Assembly (NCBI GenBank): GCA_947090235.1
Contig: CAMUNJ010000046.1
Coordinates: 1 to 6,608 of the forward strand
From: an uncultured Bacillota bacterium
GTDB lineage: Bacteria; Bacillota; Clostridia; Christensenellales; UBA1242
Length of the DNA: 6,608 nt
Reading direction: 5' to 3'
The notes under the pieces are model-generated. The model saw only the letters and a list, made by a program, of their open reading frames with translations. It did not search any database and was not told where the DNA came from. The position numbers were made by a program, and so were the translations under genes. Shown here one piece after another: positions 1 to 5,318 of this stretch (position 1 is the first letter of the stretch; every line of letters begins with the position of its first letter).

Positions 1-94
1 CAGTAGTACCGATATACATACCAGGACGCAATCTAACGGCATCAAGTCCTTCAAGAACTACAATATCTTTTGAATCATAATTTTGTCCAGCCAT
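1..94 (-). CDS. Type IIA DNA topoisomerase ATPase subunit (GyrB/ParE), N-terminal fragment
   Basis: Only the first 31 codons lie in the window; the rest runs off the left edge. The fragment starts MAGQNYDSKDIVVLEGLDAV and continues RLRPGMYIGTT. The EGLDAVRxRPGMYIG block is the hallmark N-terminus of the GHKL ATPase domain of DNA gyrase subunit B and topoisomerase IV subunit B, which bind ATP to drive strand passage during supercoiling or decatenation. The start ATG (92-94 on the reverse strand) has an AGGAG ribosome binding site at 100-104, five bases away. The fragment is too short to separate GyrB from ParE. The L in VRLRPGMYIG, where K is usual, hints at a divergent ParE or second GyrB-like paralogue, so no symbol is given. 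It diverges from murG. The family call is very secure; the subfamily is not. Confidence 0.9.
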   Translation of the reverse strand, partial: MAGQNYDSKDIVVLEGLDAVRLRPGMYIGTT

Positions 95-123
95 GAAAAC
101 TCCTATAAATAATTTATATATTA

Positions 124-132
124 AGTATAACA
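124..132 (-). promoter_or_regulatory. Candidate extended -10 promoter for the topoisomerase gene
   Basis: On the reverse strand this reads TGTTATACT, a TGn extension followed by a TATACT -10 box. It lies about 20 bases upstream of the AGGAG ribosome binding site of the leftward GyrB/ParE gene. No convincing -35 box is seen 16-18 bases upstream, which extended -10 promoters can tolerate. Inferred from motif match only. Confidence 0.4.
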
Positions 133-196
133 AAAATTTAAAAAAATTAAAAACAAAATGTGCAAAAATTGCGATTTATTTTTACAAAAGCAAAAG

Positions 197-234
197 TTGC
201 ATAAATTGCATAGTTATTTATTATAGTGCATATT
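197..234 (+). promoter_or_regulatory. Candidate murG promoter region with tandem TTGCATA repeat
   Basis: The AT-rich 199-base gap between the topoisomerase gene and murG contains two copies of TTGCATA (197-203 and 206-212), nine bases apart, followed by TATAGT (222-227). The first TTGCAT and TATAGT could be -35 and -10 boxes, but with a long 19-base spacer. No hairpin, riboswitch or small open frame is apparent in the rest of the gap. The promoter call is weak. Confidence 0.3.
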
Positions 235-293
235 TATTCATATAAAATATTTTTTAAAGATATTGCGTAAAATATATGGAGGAGATTTATAAC

Positions 294-1352
294 ATGAAAA
301 AAATAGTTTTGACTGGCGGAGGTACAGCTGGACATATTTACCCTGCCCTTGCAATAAGCGAAGAATTAGGTGATGATTATGAGGTACACTTTATTGGTGG
401 AAATGGAATGGAAAAAGAAATTCTTGCTAAAGAAAAGAATATAACTTTTCATGAGATTTCAACCGTCAAATTACAAAGAAAACTTACACCTAAAAATTTA
501 CTGATTCCTTTTAAACTTGCCAAGGCAATAAAAGACGCAAAAAAGGTTTTAAAAAAAATACAACCCAATGTTATATTTTCTAAAGGTGGTTTTGTTTCTG
601 TACCAACGGTTATTGCTGGAAAAAAATTGGGTATCCCTATCATAAGCCATGAAAGCGACCTTTCTTTTGGTCTTGCAAATAAAATTATTTTAAAGCGTTG
701 TAATGTTATGTGCACAACCTTTAAACAAACGGCAAAGAAAAAGAAATGTATTTTTACAGGACAGCCTATTCGAGCAAAGGTATTTAAAGGCAATAGGATG
801 AAAATTTTTGAACAAGGAAATTTTGATAGGTGTTTACCTAATCTGCTTGTTATTGGTGGCTCTCTAGGAGCAAAATTTATAAATGAAAAAGTTTGGGAAA
901 ATCTACAAGTTTTAACTCAAAAATTTAATATAGTTCATATTGCAGGTAAACAAGCAAAAGAGAATCATTCTGCAAAAAATTATCTACAGGTAAGTTATGC
1001 TGAAAATATTGGAGACTATTATGCTTTTGCCGACTATGCTATTTCTCGTGCTGGCTCAGGAGTTATAAACGAACTTTTAGCACTTAGAATACCTTCACTT
1101 TTAATTCCACTTTCAAAAGCATGTTCGCGAGGCGATCAAATAGAAAATGCAAAACTATTTACAAATATGGAAATAGCAGATATATTGCAAGAAGAGGAAT
1201 ACACACAAGATAAATTTTTAAGCAAATTGGATAATTTAATAAAAAACAACGAAAAAATCAAAAAAAATATGAAATTAACTCAAAATTTCAATTCTAGTCA
1301 AAAAATAGTCGAAATTATAAAAAAAGAAGAAAAGAAAAATCCATTGGGTTAA
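294..1352 (+). CDS. murG: MurG, UDP-GlcNAc:undecaprenyl-PP-MurNAc-pentapeptide GlcNAc transferase
   Basis: MurG makes lipid II by moving GlcNAc from UDP-GlcNAc onto lipid I at the cytoplasmic face of the membrane, the last intracellular step of peptidoglycan precursor synthesis. The 352-residue product has the normal family length and a two-Rossmann GT-B layout. Visible motifs are the first glycine loop GGGTAGHIYPALA (8-20), SKGGFVSVP (96-104), HESD (119-122) as in Bacillus-type enzymes, the second glycine loop GGSLGA (188-193), RAGSGVINE (252-260) and the UDP-GlcNAc-binding SRGDQIENA (278-286). The ATG at 294 is chosen because GGAGGAG (278-284) lies nine bases upstream; an in-frame ATG at 276 would sit on that site. 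The gene stands alone between a topoisomerase gene and a protease rather than inside a division/cell-wall cluster, and ends in its own terminator. No key residue is missing. Confidence 0.97.
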   Translation: MKKIVLTGGGTAGHIYPALAISEELGDDYEVHFIGGNGMEKEILAKEKNITFHEISTVKLQRKLTPKNLLIPFKLAKAIKDAKKVLKKIQPNVIFSKGGFVSVPTVIAGKKLGIPIISHESDLSFGLANKIILKRCNVMCTTFKQTAKKKKCIFTGQPIRAKVFKGNRMKIFEQGNFDRCLPNLLVIGGSLGAKFINEKVWENLQVLTQKFNIVHIAGKQAKENHSAKNYLQVSYAENIGDYYAFADYAISRAGSGVINELLALRIPSLLIPLSKACSRGDQIENAKLFTNMEIADILQEEEYTQDKFLSKLDNLIKNNEKIKKNMKLTQNFNSSQKIVEIIKKEEKKNPLG

Positions 1353-1354
1353 TT

Positions 1355-1384
1355 AAAATGCCATGCAAAAAACATGGCATTTTT
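1355..1384. terminator. Bidirectional terminator between murG and the S8 protease
   Basis: The arms ATGCCATG (1358-1365) and CATGGCAT (1373-1380) pair perfectly around a 7-base loop, CAAAAAA. AAAA on the left and TTTT on the right extend the stem and give a U-tract on either strand. It starts just after the murG stop and overlaps the end of the leftward protease gene, so it can serve both convergent genes. Confidence 0.88.
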
Positions 1385-2522
1385 ATAATAGATTTTTTAA
1401 GTTTGGATATCCATACCCTTCAAAATTATGATTCAAAGTAATAGGTTGACAAACAGAAATTAAAGCCTGCTTAATTTGCAAAGGGGTTAAATCTGGTCGC
1501 TTTTGTAATAATAAACATGCAACTCCTGCAATCATTGGAGTAGCGACACTTGTGCCACTTAAAGTTGTATAAAATTTTGAAATACCACAAGAAGTGATAT
1601 CTACTGACGGAGCAACTAGGTCAGGCTTAAATCTTTTAAAGGCAGGGCCACGAGAAGAAAAATCTGCTATTTCAAAAAAACTTTCTTGAAACCTTCCATC
1701 TATACGATTATCGTCAAATCCCCCAACTGTTATTATTTGACTGCTAACACCTGGGCTTTTGATAGTTTGATATTCTGGCCCACTATTGCCAGCAGCAGCA
1801 ACAACAGTCACTCCTTCACGCCATAATGCTTCAGCACCGCTCATAATTGGATCGTTGTATCCTAAAGGCTCACTGCCAAAACTCATGCATACAACTTTGA
1901 TATTATATTTTTTATGATTATCAAACACCCATTCCATTGCATCTAATATTTTATCTGCTGAAGCCTCACCTAATCCATTGAGTGCTTTTAAAGAAATTAT
2001 ATCAACCTGAGGTGCAACCCCACTATATAATCCACCAGATAAAACTCCACCCCCAGCACATACACCTGCAACAAAAGTGCCATGACCGTTGTCGTCATAG
2101 TTTCGTGTTTTATTCAAAACAAAATCTTTAAAATATTTGATTCTCTTTCGACCTATAAGAAAATCGGCATGCGAAAAAATACCTGTGTCAATAAAAGCAA
2201 TTGTGACCCCTTTCCCAGTTAATGGTGTTTTGTCTACACCTAAAATCTTTTTAGAAACATCAATCAATGCACAGGCACTAGTAATTGAATAAATTTTGTT
2301 CACACTTGCAAGCGAGGATAATTGAAATAATTGATTTTTATTTACTAAAATTTTAAATGAATTTATGAATAAATATTCATGTAAAATTTTTATATCTTTA
2401 TGTAAAAAATATTTTTTAATCTTTTGTATGTTGTTAACTTTAACAATACATTCGATATTATTTTGAGCAGAAAATGTAGTCACTTTGCTTAAAAGGCTTT
2501 TGTCAATCTTATCTAAATTCAT
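1383..2522 (-). CDS. Subtilisin-family (S8) serine protease, no signal peptide
   Basis: The 379-residue protein carries the full subtilase catalytic set: Asp112 in AFIDTGI, His147 in DNGHGTFVAGV, oxyanion Asn246 in AAAGNSGP and Ser325 in LSGTSVATPMIAG. Residues 1-90 look like a degenerate I9-type propeptide/inhibitor fold ahead of the catalytic domain (about 92-379). There is no N-terminal signal peptide or membrane segment, so it probably acts in the cytoplasm, like AprX-type intracellular subtilases, although non-classical export cannot be excluded. Its ATG overlaps the TGA of the upstream 102-residue gene in an ATGA arrangement, and no strong ribosome binding site of its own is seen (only AGAGAG nearby). 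This suggests translational coupling and a functional link to that small protein. The enzyme class is certain; the substrate is unknown. Confidence 0.95.
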   Translation of the reverse strand: MNLDKIDKSLLSKVTTFSAQNNIECIVKVNNIQKIKKYFLHKDIKILHEYLFINSFKILVNKNQLFQLSSLASVNKIYSITSACALIDVSKKILGVDKTPLTGKGVTIAFIDTGIFSHADFLIGRKRIKYFKDFVLNKTRNYDDNGHGTFVAGVCAGGGVLSGGLYSGVAPQVDIISLKALNGLGEASADKILDAMEWVFDNHKKYNIKVVCMSFGSEPLGYNDPIMSGAEALWREGVTVVAAAGNSGPEYQTIKSPGVSSQIITVGGFDDNRIDGRFQESFFEIADFSSRGPAFKRFKPDLVAPSVDITSCGISKFYTTLSGTSVATPMIAGVACLLLQKRPDLTPLQIKQALISVCQPITLNHNFEGYGYPNLKNLL

Positions 2523-2827
2523 CGTAAACTCTCTAATAACTTCCTTAAATTTGTATAATCTTTTTCAGGCAAATAACCTTTCAAACTTTCCACTTGTTGT
2601 GAAAGACCTTCAAAATTAAAAGTACCATTCTGCTTTTGTTTTAAAACTTCGTTAAACAATTGATTTTGTGCCTCACCTTGAGACATATTTTTTATGTTCT
2701 CATATTGTTTTAATACATCTTGCTCTACACTTGAACTGATGTTTGGATTATTAAAATTCTGATTATTTCCCTGAGCCTGTTCTCTTTTAATATCTCTGTT
2801 GCCAAATCCCGATAAACTACCTTTCAT
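2519..2827 (-). CDS. Asn/Gln-rich small protein of unknown function, coupled to the S8 protease
   Basis: I do not recognise this 102-residue protein with certainty. Residues 1-33 are glycine- and Asn/Gln-rich and probably disordered (GFGNRDIKREQ, then NNQNFNNPN). Residues 34-63 and 74-102 look helical and charged, separated by KQNGTFNFEGL, and the end (LPEKDYTNLRKLLESLR) is a likely amphipathic helix. There is no signal peptide or membrane segment. The ATG at 2827 is chosen because AGGAGG (2832-2837) lies four bases upstream. A longer reading frame upstream would add a hydrophobic leader but has no ribosome site and would cross the divergent gene. The stop TGA overlaps the protease ATG by four bases, so the two genes form an operon. 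It could be a partner, substrate or regulator of the protease; that is inference from position only. Confidence 0.75.
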   Translation of the reverse strand: MKGSLSGFGNRDIKREQAQGNNQNFNNPNISSSVEQDVLKQYENIKNMSQGEAQNQLFNEVLKQKQNGTFNFEGLSQQVESLKGYLPEKDYTNLRKLLESLR

Positions 2828-2831
2828 AAAA

Positions 2832-2848
2832 CCTCCTATGCCATTATA
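2832..2848 (-). promoter_or_regulatory. Candidate -10 box (TATAAT) and AGGAGG site for the 102-residue gene/protease operon
   Basis: On the reverse strand a perfect TATAAT (2843-2848) lies only five bases before AGGAGG (2832-2837). No good -35 box is seen. If this -10 is real, transcription would start almost at the ribosome binding site and give a very short leader, so a promoter further upstream is possible. Confidence 0.35.
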
Positions 2849-2866
2849 TGATTGCAGCATAAAAAA

Positions 2867-2896
2867 TTGTTGCACTAAAATTGTTAATTGTAGAAT
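2867..2896 (+). promoter_or_regulatory. Candidate promoter for the Asn-rich 139-residue gene
   Basis: TAGAAT (2891-2896) resembles a -10 box. TTGTTG (2867-2872) gives an 18-base spacer; TTGCAC (2870-2875) would give only 15. The predicted start of transcription falls within a few bases of the ATG at 2907, which fits a leaderless or nearly leaderless message. Weak call. Confidence 0.3.
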
Positions 2897-2906
2897 ATAT
2901 ATCAAT

Positions 2907-3326
2907 ATGGAAAATAATATTTTACAAACTCTCACATCAATGCTGGGAACAAACAACAATACAACACAAAATAACACAAAGCCGCAAAACATTCCTCCCC
3001 TTTATCCAGTTGAGGCTTATCCTGCAAATTCTCAATCCAATAATTTTGATAGTCAACCACAACAAAATAATCAAAATATGAATTTTGGTGGGAATAATAT
3101 CCTCCCATTGCTTTTATCAATGATGGGAAATAAAGGCGAAAACAAGGATTTAGATATGCTTTCTACATTACTATCAACGCAAAATAATGGCGGCAATGAC
3201 GCCAACAATCTTTTTAGTCTATTTTCGTCGCTAAACAAAAAGAAAAAAGAAGATAAAAAAGAAGAGATTCCTCAAGAAGAAGTTATAGTCACACAAGGCG
3301 AATTACCTAAAAATGAAATTCTATAA
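2907..3326 (+). CDS. Asn/Gln-rich low-complexity protein of unknown function
   Basis: I do not recognise a family. The 139-residue product has three short Leu/Met-rich amphipathic segments: ILQTLTSMLG (5-14), a longer run around ILPLLLSMMG, and LFSLFSSL. Asn/Gln/Pro-rich linkers separate them. The tail is charged, with a lysine cluster (KKKKEDKKEE) followed by acidic residues. No signal peptide or true membrane span is seen. The ATG at 2907 is preferred because it begins a natural N-terminus (MENNILQTL) and avoids overlapping the divergent 102-residue gene, but no Shine-Dalgarno sequence precedes it, unlike nearly all other genes here. Its start lies 79 bases from the divergent small gene, and both products are Asn/Gln-rich, so shared regulation or related function is possible. 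The ordered codon structure and a following terminator support a real gene. Confidence 0.65.
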   Translation: MENNILQTLTSMLGTNNNTTQNNTKPQNIPPLYPVEAYPANSQSNNFDSQPQQNNQNMNFGGNNILPLLLSMMGNKGENKDLDMLSTLLSTQNNGGNDANNLFSLFSSLNKKKKEDKKEEIPQEEVIVTQGELPKNEIL

Positions 3327-3366
3327 AAACAACCCCTAGACCTTTTCAGTCCTGGGGCTGTTTTAT
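3327..3366. terminator. Terminator after the Asn-rich gene, possibly bidirectional
   Basis: CCCC (3333-3336) pairs with GGGG (3354-3357). This is extended outward by ACA/TGT-type pairing and AAAA/TTTT with one A-C mismatch, and inward by GAC/GTC. A run of T follows on the plus strand and a T-rich tract follows on the minus strand. It begins at the stop of the rightward gene and lies just past the end of the leftward ABC gene. Confidence 0.75.
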
Positions 3367-3389
3367 AATATAAAAAGTCTTATAACTTT

Positions 3390-4034
3390 TTATTCTTTTA
3401 CAATAGAACCATTTTTAAAGAATATTTTACGCTTACAAATCTTATTTGCAATTTCTGGTTTAGTTGTAGCAACCAAAAGTGTTGTGTTTTTTAACTTTAA
3501 TTGTTTGATCAAATTAAATATAGCCTCTTGTGTTTCCTCACCTATATTATCAAAAATATTGTCTACCATTAAAATTTCAAGTTCACGGAAAGATAGACGA
3601 ATAAAAGATAAAACATATTTTTCTTCTAATGTGAGTTCACTAACCTTTTGGTCTTTAAGTTTTTCAATAGAAAATTCAATCAAAACATTGTTTATCTTAT
3701 TTTCAATTTCACTCTCACTATATCCATGCTCTTTTAAAATATACTTAAAATTTTCATATACAGTTTTCTTCTCCAAAAAAACTGGAGTAGCCGGAACATA
3801 CCCAGCAGAAATATCTGTCTTATAATTTAACTTTTTTAAAGGGATATCTTTGATATAAACATTGCCCTTGCTTGGTTTTTCAAGTTTAGCGAGAATACGC
3901 AATAACGAAGTTTTACCGCTTTCATCTTCACCAACCAAAGCAACACTTTCGCCTTGTTCAACATCAATATTTATATCATAAAGAGCAAAATATTCTCGAG
4001 TATATTTCAAAAACAAATTTTTAACTTGCAACAT
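3390..4034 (-). CDS. ABC-type ATPase domain protein with degenerate catalytic motifs
   Basis: The 214-residue protein has the length and order of a stand-alone ABC nucleotide-binding domain. Walker A is intact (GEDESGKTS, 35-43). Other catalytic elements are altered: the Q-loop glutamine is Ala82 (GYVPATP), the LSGGQ signature reads LTLEE (134-138), the Walker B glutamate is Asn159 (ILMVDN), and the H-loop histidine position is Thr191 (LLVATTKPE). It may therefore bind nucleotide but hydrolyse it poorly, acting as a regulatory or non-catalytic half of a pair. No permease gene is adjacent and no membrane span is present, so the transported substrate, if any, cannot be named. AAGGAG (4041-4046) sits six bases before the ATG. 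It diverges from the putative DGR target gene. The fold is sure; the function is not. Confidence 0.88.
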   Translation of the reverse strand: MLQVKNLFLKYTREYFALYDINIDVEQGESVALVGEDESGKTSLLRILAKLEKPSKGNVYIKDIPLKKLNYKTDISAGYVPATPVFLEKKTVYENFKYILKEHGYSESEIENKINNVLIEFSIEKLKDQKVSELTLEEKYVLSFIRLSFRELEILMVDNIFDNIGEETQEAIFNLIKQLKLKNTTLLVATTKPEIANKICKRKIFFKNGSIVKE

Positions 4035-4056
4035 AACTTTCTCCTTACAATATTTT

Positions 4057-4084
4057 ACTATACTTTACAAAAAAATAAAAGCAA
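4057..4084 (-). promoter_or_regulatory. Candidate promoter of the ABC ATPase gene
   Basis: On the reverse strand TTGCTT (4079-4084) and TATAGT (4057-4062) are separated by 16 bases and lie just upstream of the AAGGAG ribosome site. A reasonable sigma-70-type match. Confidence 0.5.
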
Positions 4085-4119
4085 ATTGCAAAAGTTAATA
4101 AAAATTTTCAAATTACCTC

Positions 4120-4148
4120 TTGAAATCACCTCAAAATTATGATATACT
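4120..4148 (+). promoter_or_regulatory. Promoter of the putative DGR target gene
   Basis: TTGAAA (4120-4125) and TATACT (4143-4148) are separated by exactly 17 bases. The expected transcription start, about 4155, falls just before the ribosome site AAGGAG (4159-4164), so the leader would be short. An in-frame ATG at 4139 lies inside this promoter, which argues for translation from 4172 instead. Confidence 0.7.
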
Positions 4149-4171
4149 TTTGTTATCGAAGGAGAAAATAT

Positions 4172-5293
4172 ATGTTTATATCACCATCTATATCTGCTGC
4201 GGCAAGCGAAATGTTTAATAGGTCTTCCGAAAGAAGTACTAGTGAAAGCTATGAAAAAAGAAAATGTTCCAACTCAAAACAAAAATTAAAAAAACTTTCC
4301 AATTATCAAACACACAAAAGACTTATCATTTTAAAAGCCTACATACCAAGTGCAAGTGAATATGATAATGTTTGGTCTAAATTTAGGGCTTATATGGGAG
4401 CAAAATTATCTAAAAAAGCAAAAAATAATGGAACATGGGAAAATGATACATATAAAACAGGCTACTTCTTTTTGAGAAGTGCTCTTGTCGGGTCGTCTGA
4501 TGAAGTCTTTTATGGGAGTACGGATGGCACTCGCGGTAGTAGGTATTCGGGCAGTAATGGCTCCGGCCTGCGTGTCGCTTTCAACCTAATCTATAATCCA
4601 GAATGCAACCTTGTTAAAGGTTGCAAGCAAGAAAAGCGTACAGCCGTAGTTTATGAAAATGGCGATGGTGGTCCTGTATATGATGGTAATGGTAAAACTA
4701 AGGAAATAACAAGCAATGCGGATATCATCACTTTAGCCAATGGCACAAAGTGCCTATGGCTAAACAGAGAGGAGTGCGAAAGAGGTGAAGCCAAAACTAT
4801 GCAGTTTTGGACTCTTAACCTTGTAGACTGTGCAGTACCATTTGACGAAAATGGAAATCATAATGATTGGAGCAAGGCAACAAAATTGCAAAATCAATGT
4901 GAAAATTGGCTTAAAGAAAATTTGAGTGAAGAAGAAAAGAAGATGGTTGTACCTGTTGAAATGAGCGACAAAAATGGCTATGAAAAGGCAACAATCTTAG
5001 ATACTGAAACAGAAATTGCTATTGCTAAAAATTCACATCTAACAATTGAACAAAAAGTTGATATGATTTATCATTTACTTTATTCTCAAAATACTCAAGT
5101 AAAAGAAAAACTTGAACAAACAAATTTTATTCAGCAAGAACATGAAACACTTGTTTTATCTCAAAATTTTGACGAGAACATCCCTTCACTTAAAAATGCC
5201 TTTATTGCTTACAAAAAAGGCAAAATTGACAGTCAAGCGTTTATGCAAGTTGTAGATAAAATACAACCTAAAATTGAAGAAGAACAAAAATAA
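4172..5293 (+). CDS. Putative diversity-generating retroelement target protein, DUF6273/C-type-lectin-like
   Basis: The start at 4172 has AAGGAG (4159-4164) seven bases upstream and gives 373 residues. Residues 1-50 are Ser/Lys-rich with no signal peptide or membrane span. Residues 51-140 look like the C-terminal half of a DUF6273/formylglycine-enzyme-like C-type lectin fold: AYIPSASEYDN, then GYFFLRSA (97-104), then a Gly/Ser-rich variable stretch (107-131), closed by GLRVAFNL (132-139). The closing motif matches the GFRVA-type end of DGR variable proteins. Residues 180-265 resemble the N-terminal half of the same fold (CLWLN, VDCAVPFDENG, then NWLKENLSEEEKKMVVPVEM), so the halves appear swapped. 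Residues 288-373 look helical and charged. By analogy the variable face would bind changing ligands, but the partner is unknown and the protein appears cytoplasmic. An ordinary, non-mutagenised DUF6273-like protein is the main alternative. Confidence 0.8.
   Translation: MFISPSISAAASEMFNRSSERSTSESYEKRKCSNSKQKLKKLSNYQTHKRLIILKAYIPSASEYDNVWSKFRAYMGAKLSKKAKNNGTWENDTYKTGYFFLRSALVGSSDEVFYGSTDGTRGSRYSGSNGSGLRVAFNLIYNPECNLVKGCKQEKRTAVVYENGDGGPVYDGNGKTKEITSNADIITLANGTKCLWLNREECERGEAKTMQFWTLNLVDCAVPFDENGNHNDWSKATKLQNQCENWLKENLSEEEKKMVVPVEMSDKNGYEKATILDTETEIAIAKNSHLTIEQKVDMIYHLLYSQNTQVKEKLEQTNFIQQEHETLVLSQNFDENIPSLKNAFIAYKKGKIDSQAFMQVVDKIQPKIEEEQK
4481..4600 (+). other. Putative DGR variable region (VR) with adenine-free 3' segment
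   Basis: Counting by hand, 4481-4580 has about 56% G+C and 14% A, while 4381-4480 has about 29% G+C. Adenine depletion is expected if a template rich in Asn-type (AAY) codons has been mutated at its adenines. The stretch encodes residues 104 to about 143. From 4557 to 4582 (TGGCTCCGGCCTGCG onward) there is no adenine at all, which resembles the GC-rich initiation-of-mutagenic-homing segment that marks the 3' end of known VRs. The exact 5' and 3' borders cannot be set without the template repeat, which is not in the window. Confidence 0.65.
4604..4625. other. Perfect 9-bp hairpin with 4-nt loop downstream of the VR
   Basis: TGCAACCTT (4604-4612) and AAGGTTGCA (4617-4625) are exact inverse complements around the loop GTTA (4613-4616). 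It lies inside the reading frame (encoding CNLVKGC), has no T-tract and so is not a terminator. In the Bordetella phage BPP-1 DGR, a hairpin/cruciform with a stem of about 8 bp and a 4-nt loop just past the VR is needed for target recognition. Size and placement match that element. Confidence 0.7.
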
Positions 5294-5318
5294 AAAAGAC
5301 GGGAATCCGTCTTTTTTT
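5294..5318. terminator. Bidirectional terminator between the DGR-like gene and the lipoprotein gene
   Basis: GACGG (5298-5302) pairs with CCGTC (5307-5311) around the loop GAAT. AAAA and a run of seven T extend the stem. It starts right after the stop of the rightward gene and overlaps the stop of the convergent leftward gene. Confidence 0.88.

Noticed and set aside
449..793. Reverse-strand 114-codon frame inside murG
   Set aside because: It lies fully antisense to a well-supported murG, has no ribosome site and shows no recognisable motif; it is a shadow of the AT-rich coding strand.
2519..2521. Alternative genetic code with TGA as tryptophan
   Set aside because: TGG encodes all tryptophans seen, and the one TGA stop creates a sensible ATGA overlap with the protease start, so the standard bacterial code fits.
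2828..2992. N-terminal extension of the 102-residue protein, adding a hydrophobic segment
   Set aside because: The extension has no ribosome site, crosses the divergent gene and its control region, and the internal ATG at 2827 has an ideal AGGAGG site. The apparent membrane segment is an artefact of translating AT-rich non-coding DNA.
2881..3120. Short frames on both strands overlapping the 139-residue gene
   Set aside because: They have no ribosome sites and unnatural composition, and they overlap a longer, more plausible frame that ends at a terminator.
3370..3393. AT-only inverted repeat (ATAAAAAGT and ACTTTTTAT) at the end of the ABC gene
   Set aside because: It has nine pairs but only one G-C pair, so it is weak as a terminator; the GC-containing hairpin at 3327-3366 is the better candidate.
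3484..3825. Plus-strand 113-codon frame opposite the ABC ATPase gene
   Set aside because: Low-complexity Ser/Ile/Leu-rich translation antisense to a recognised protein, without a ribosome site.
4604..4625. Hairpin read as a transcription terminator
   Set aside because: It has no T-tract on either side and lies in the middle of an intact reading frame, so a DNA-level role fits better.
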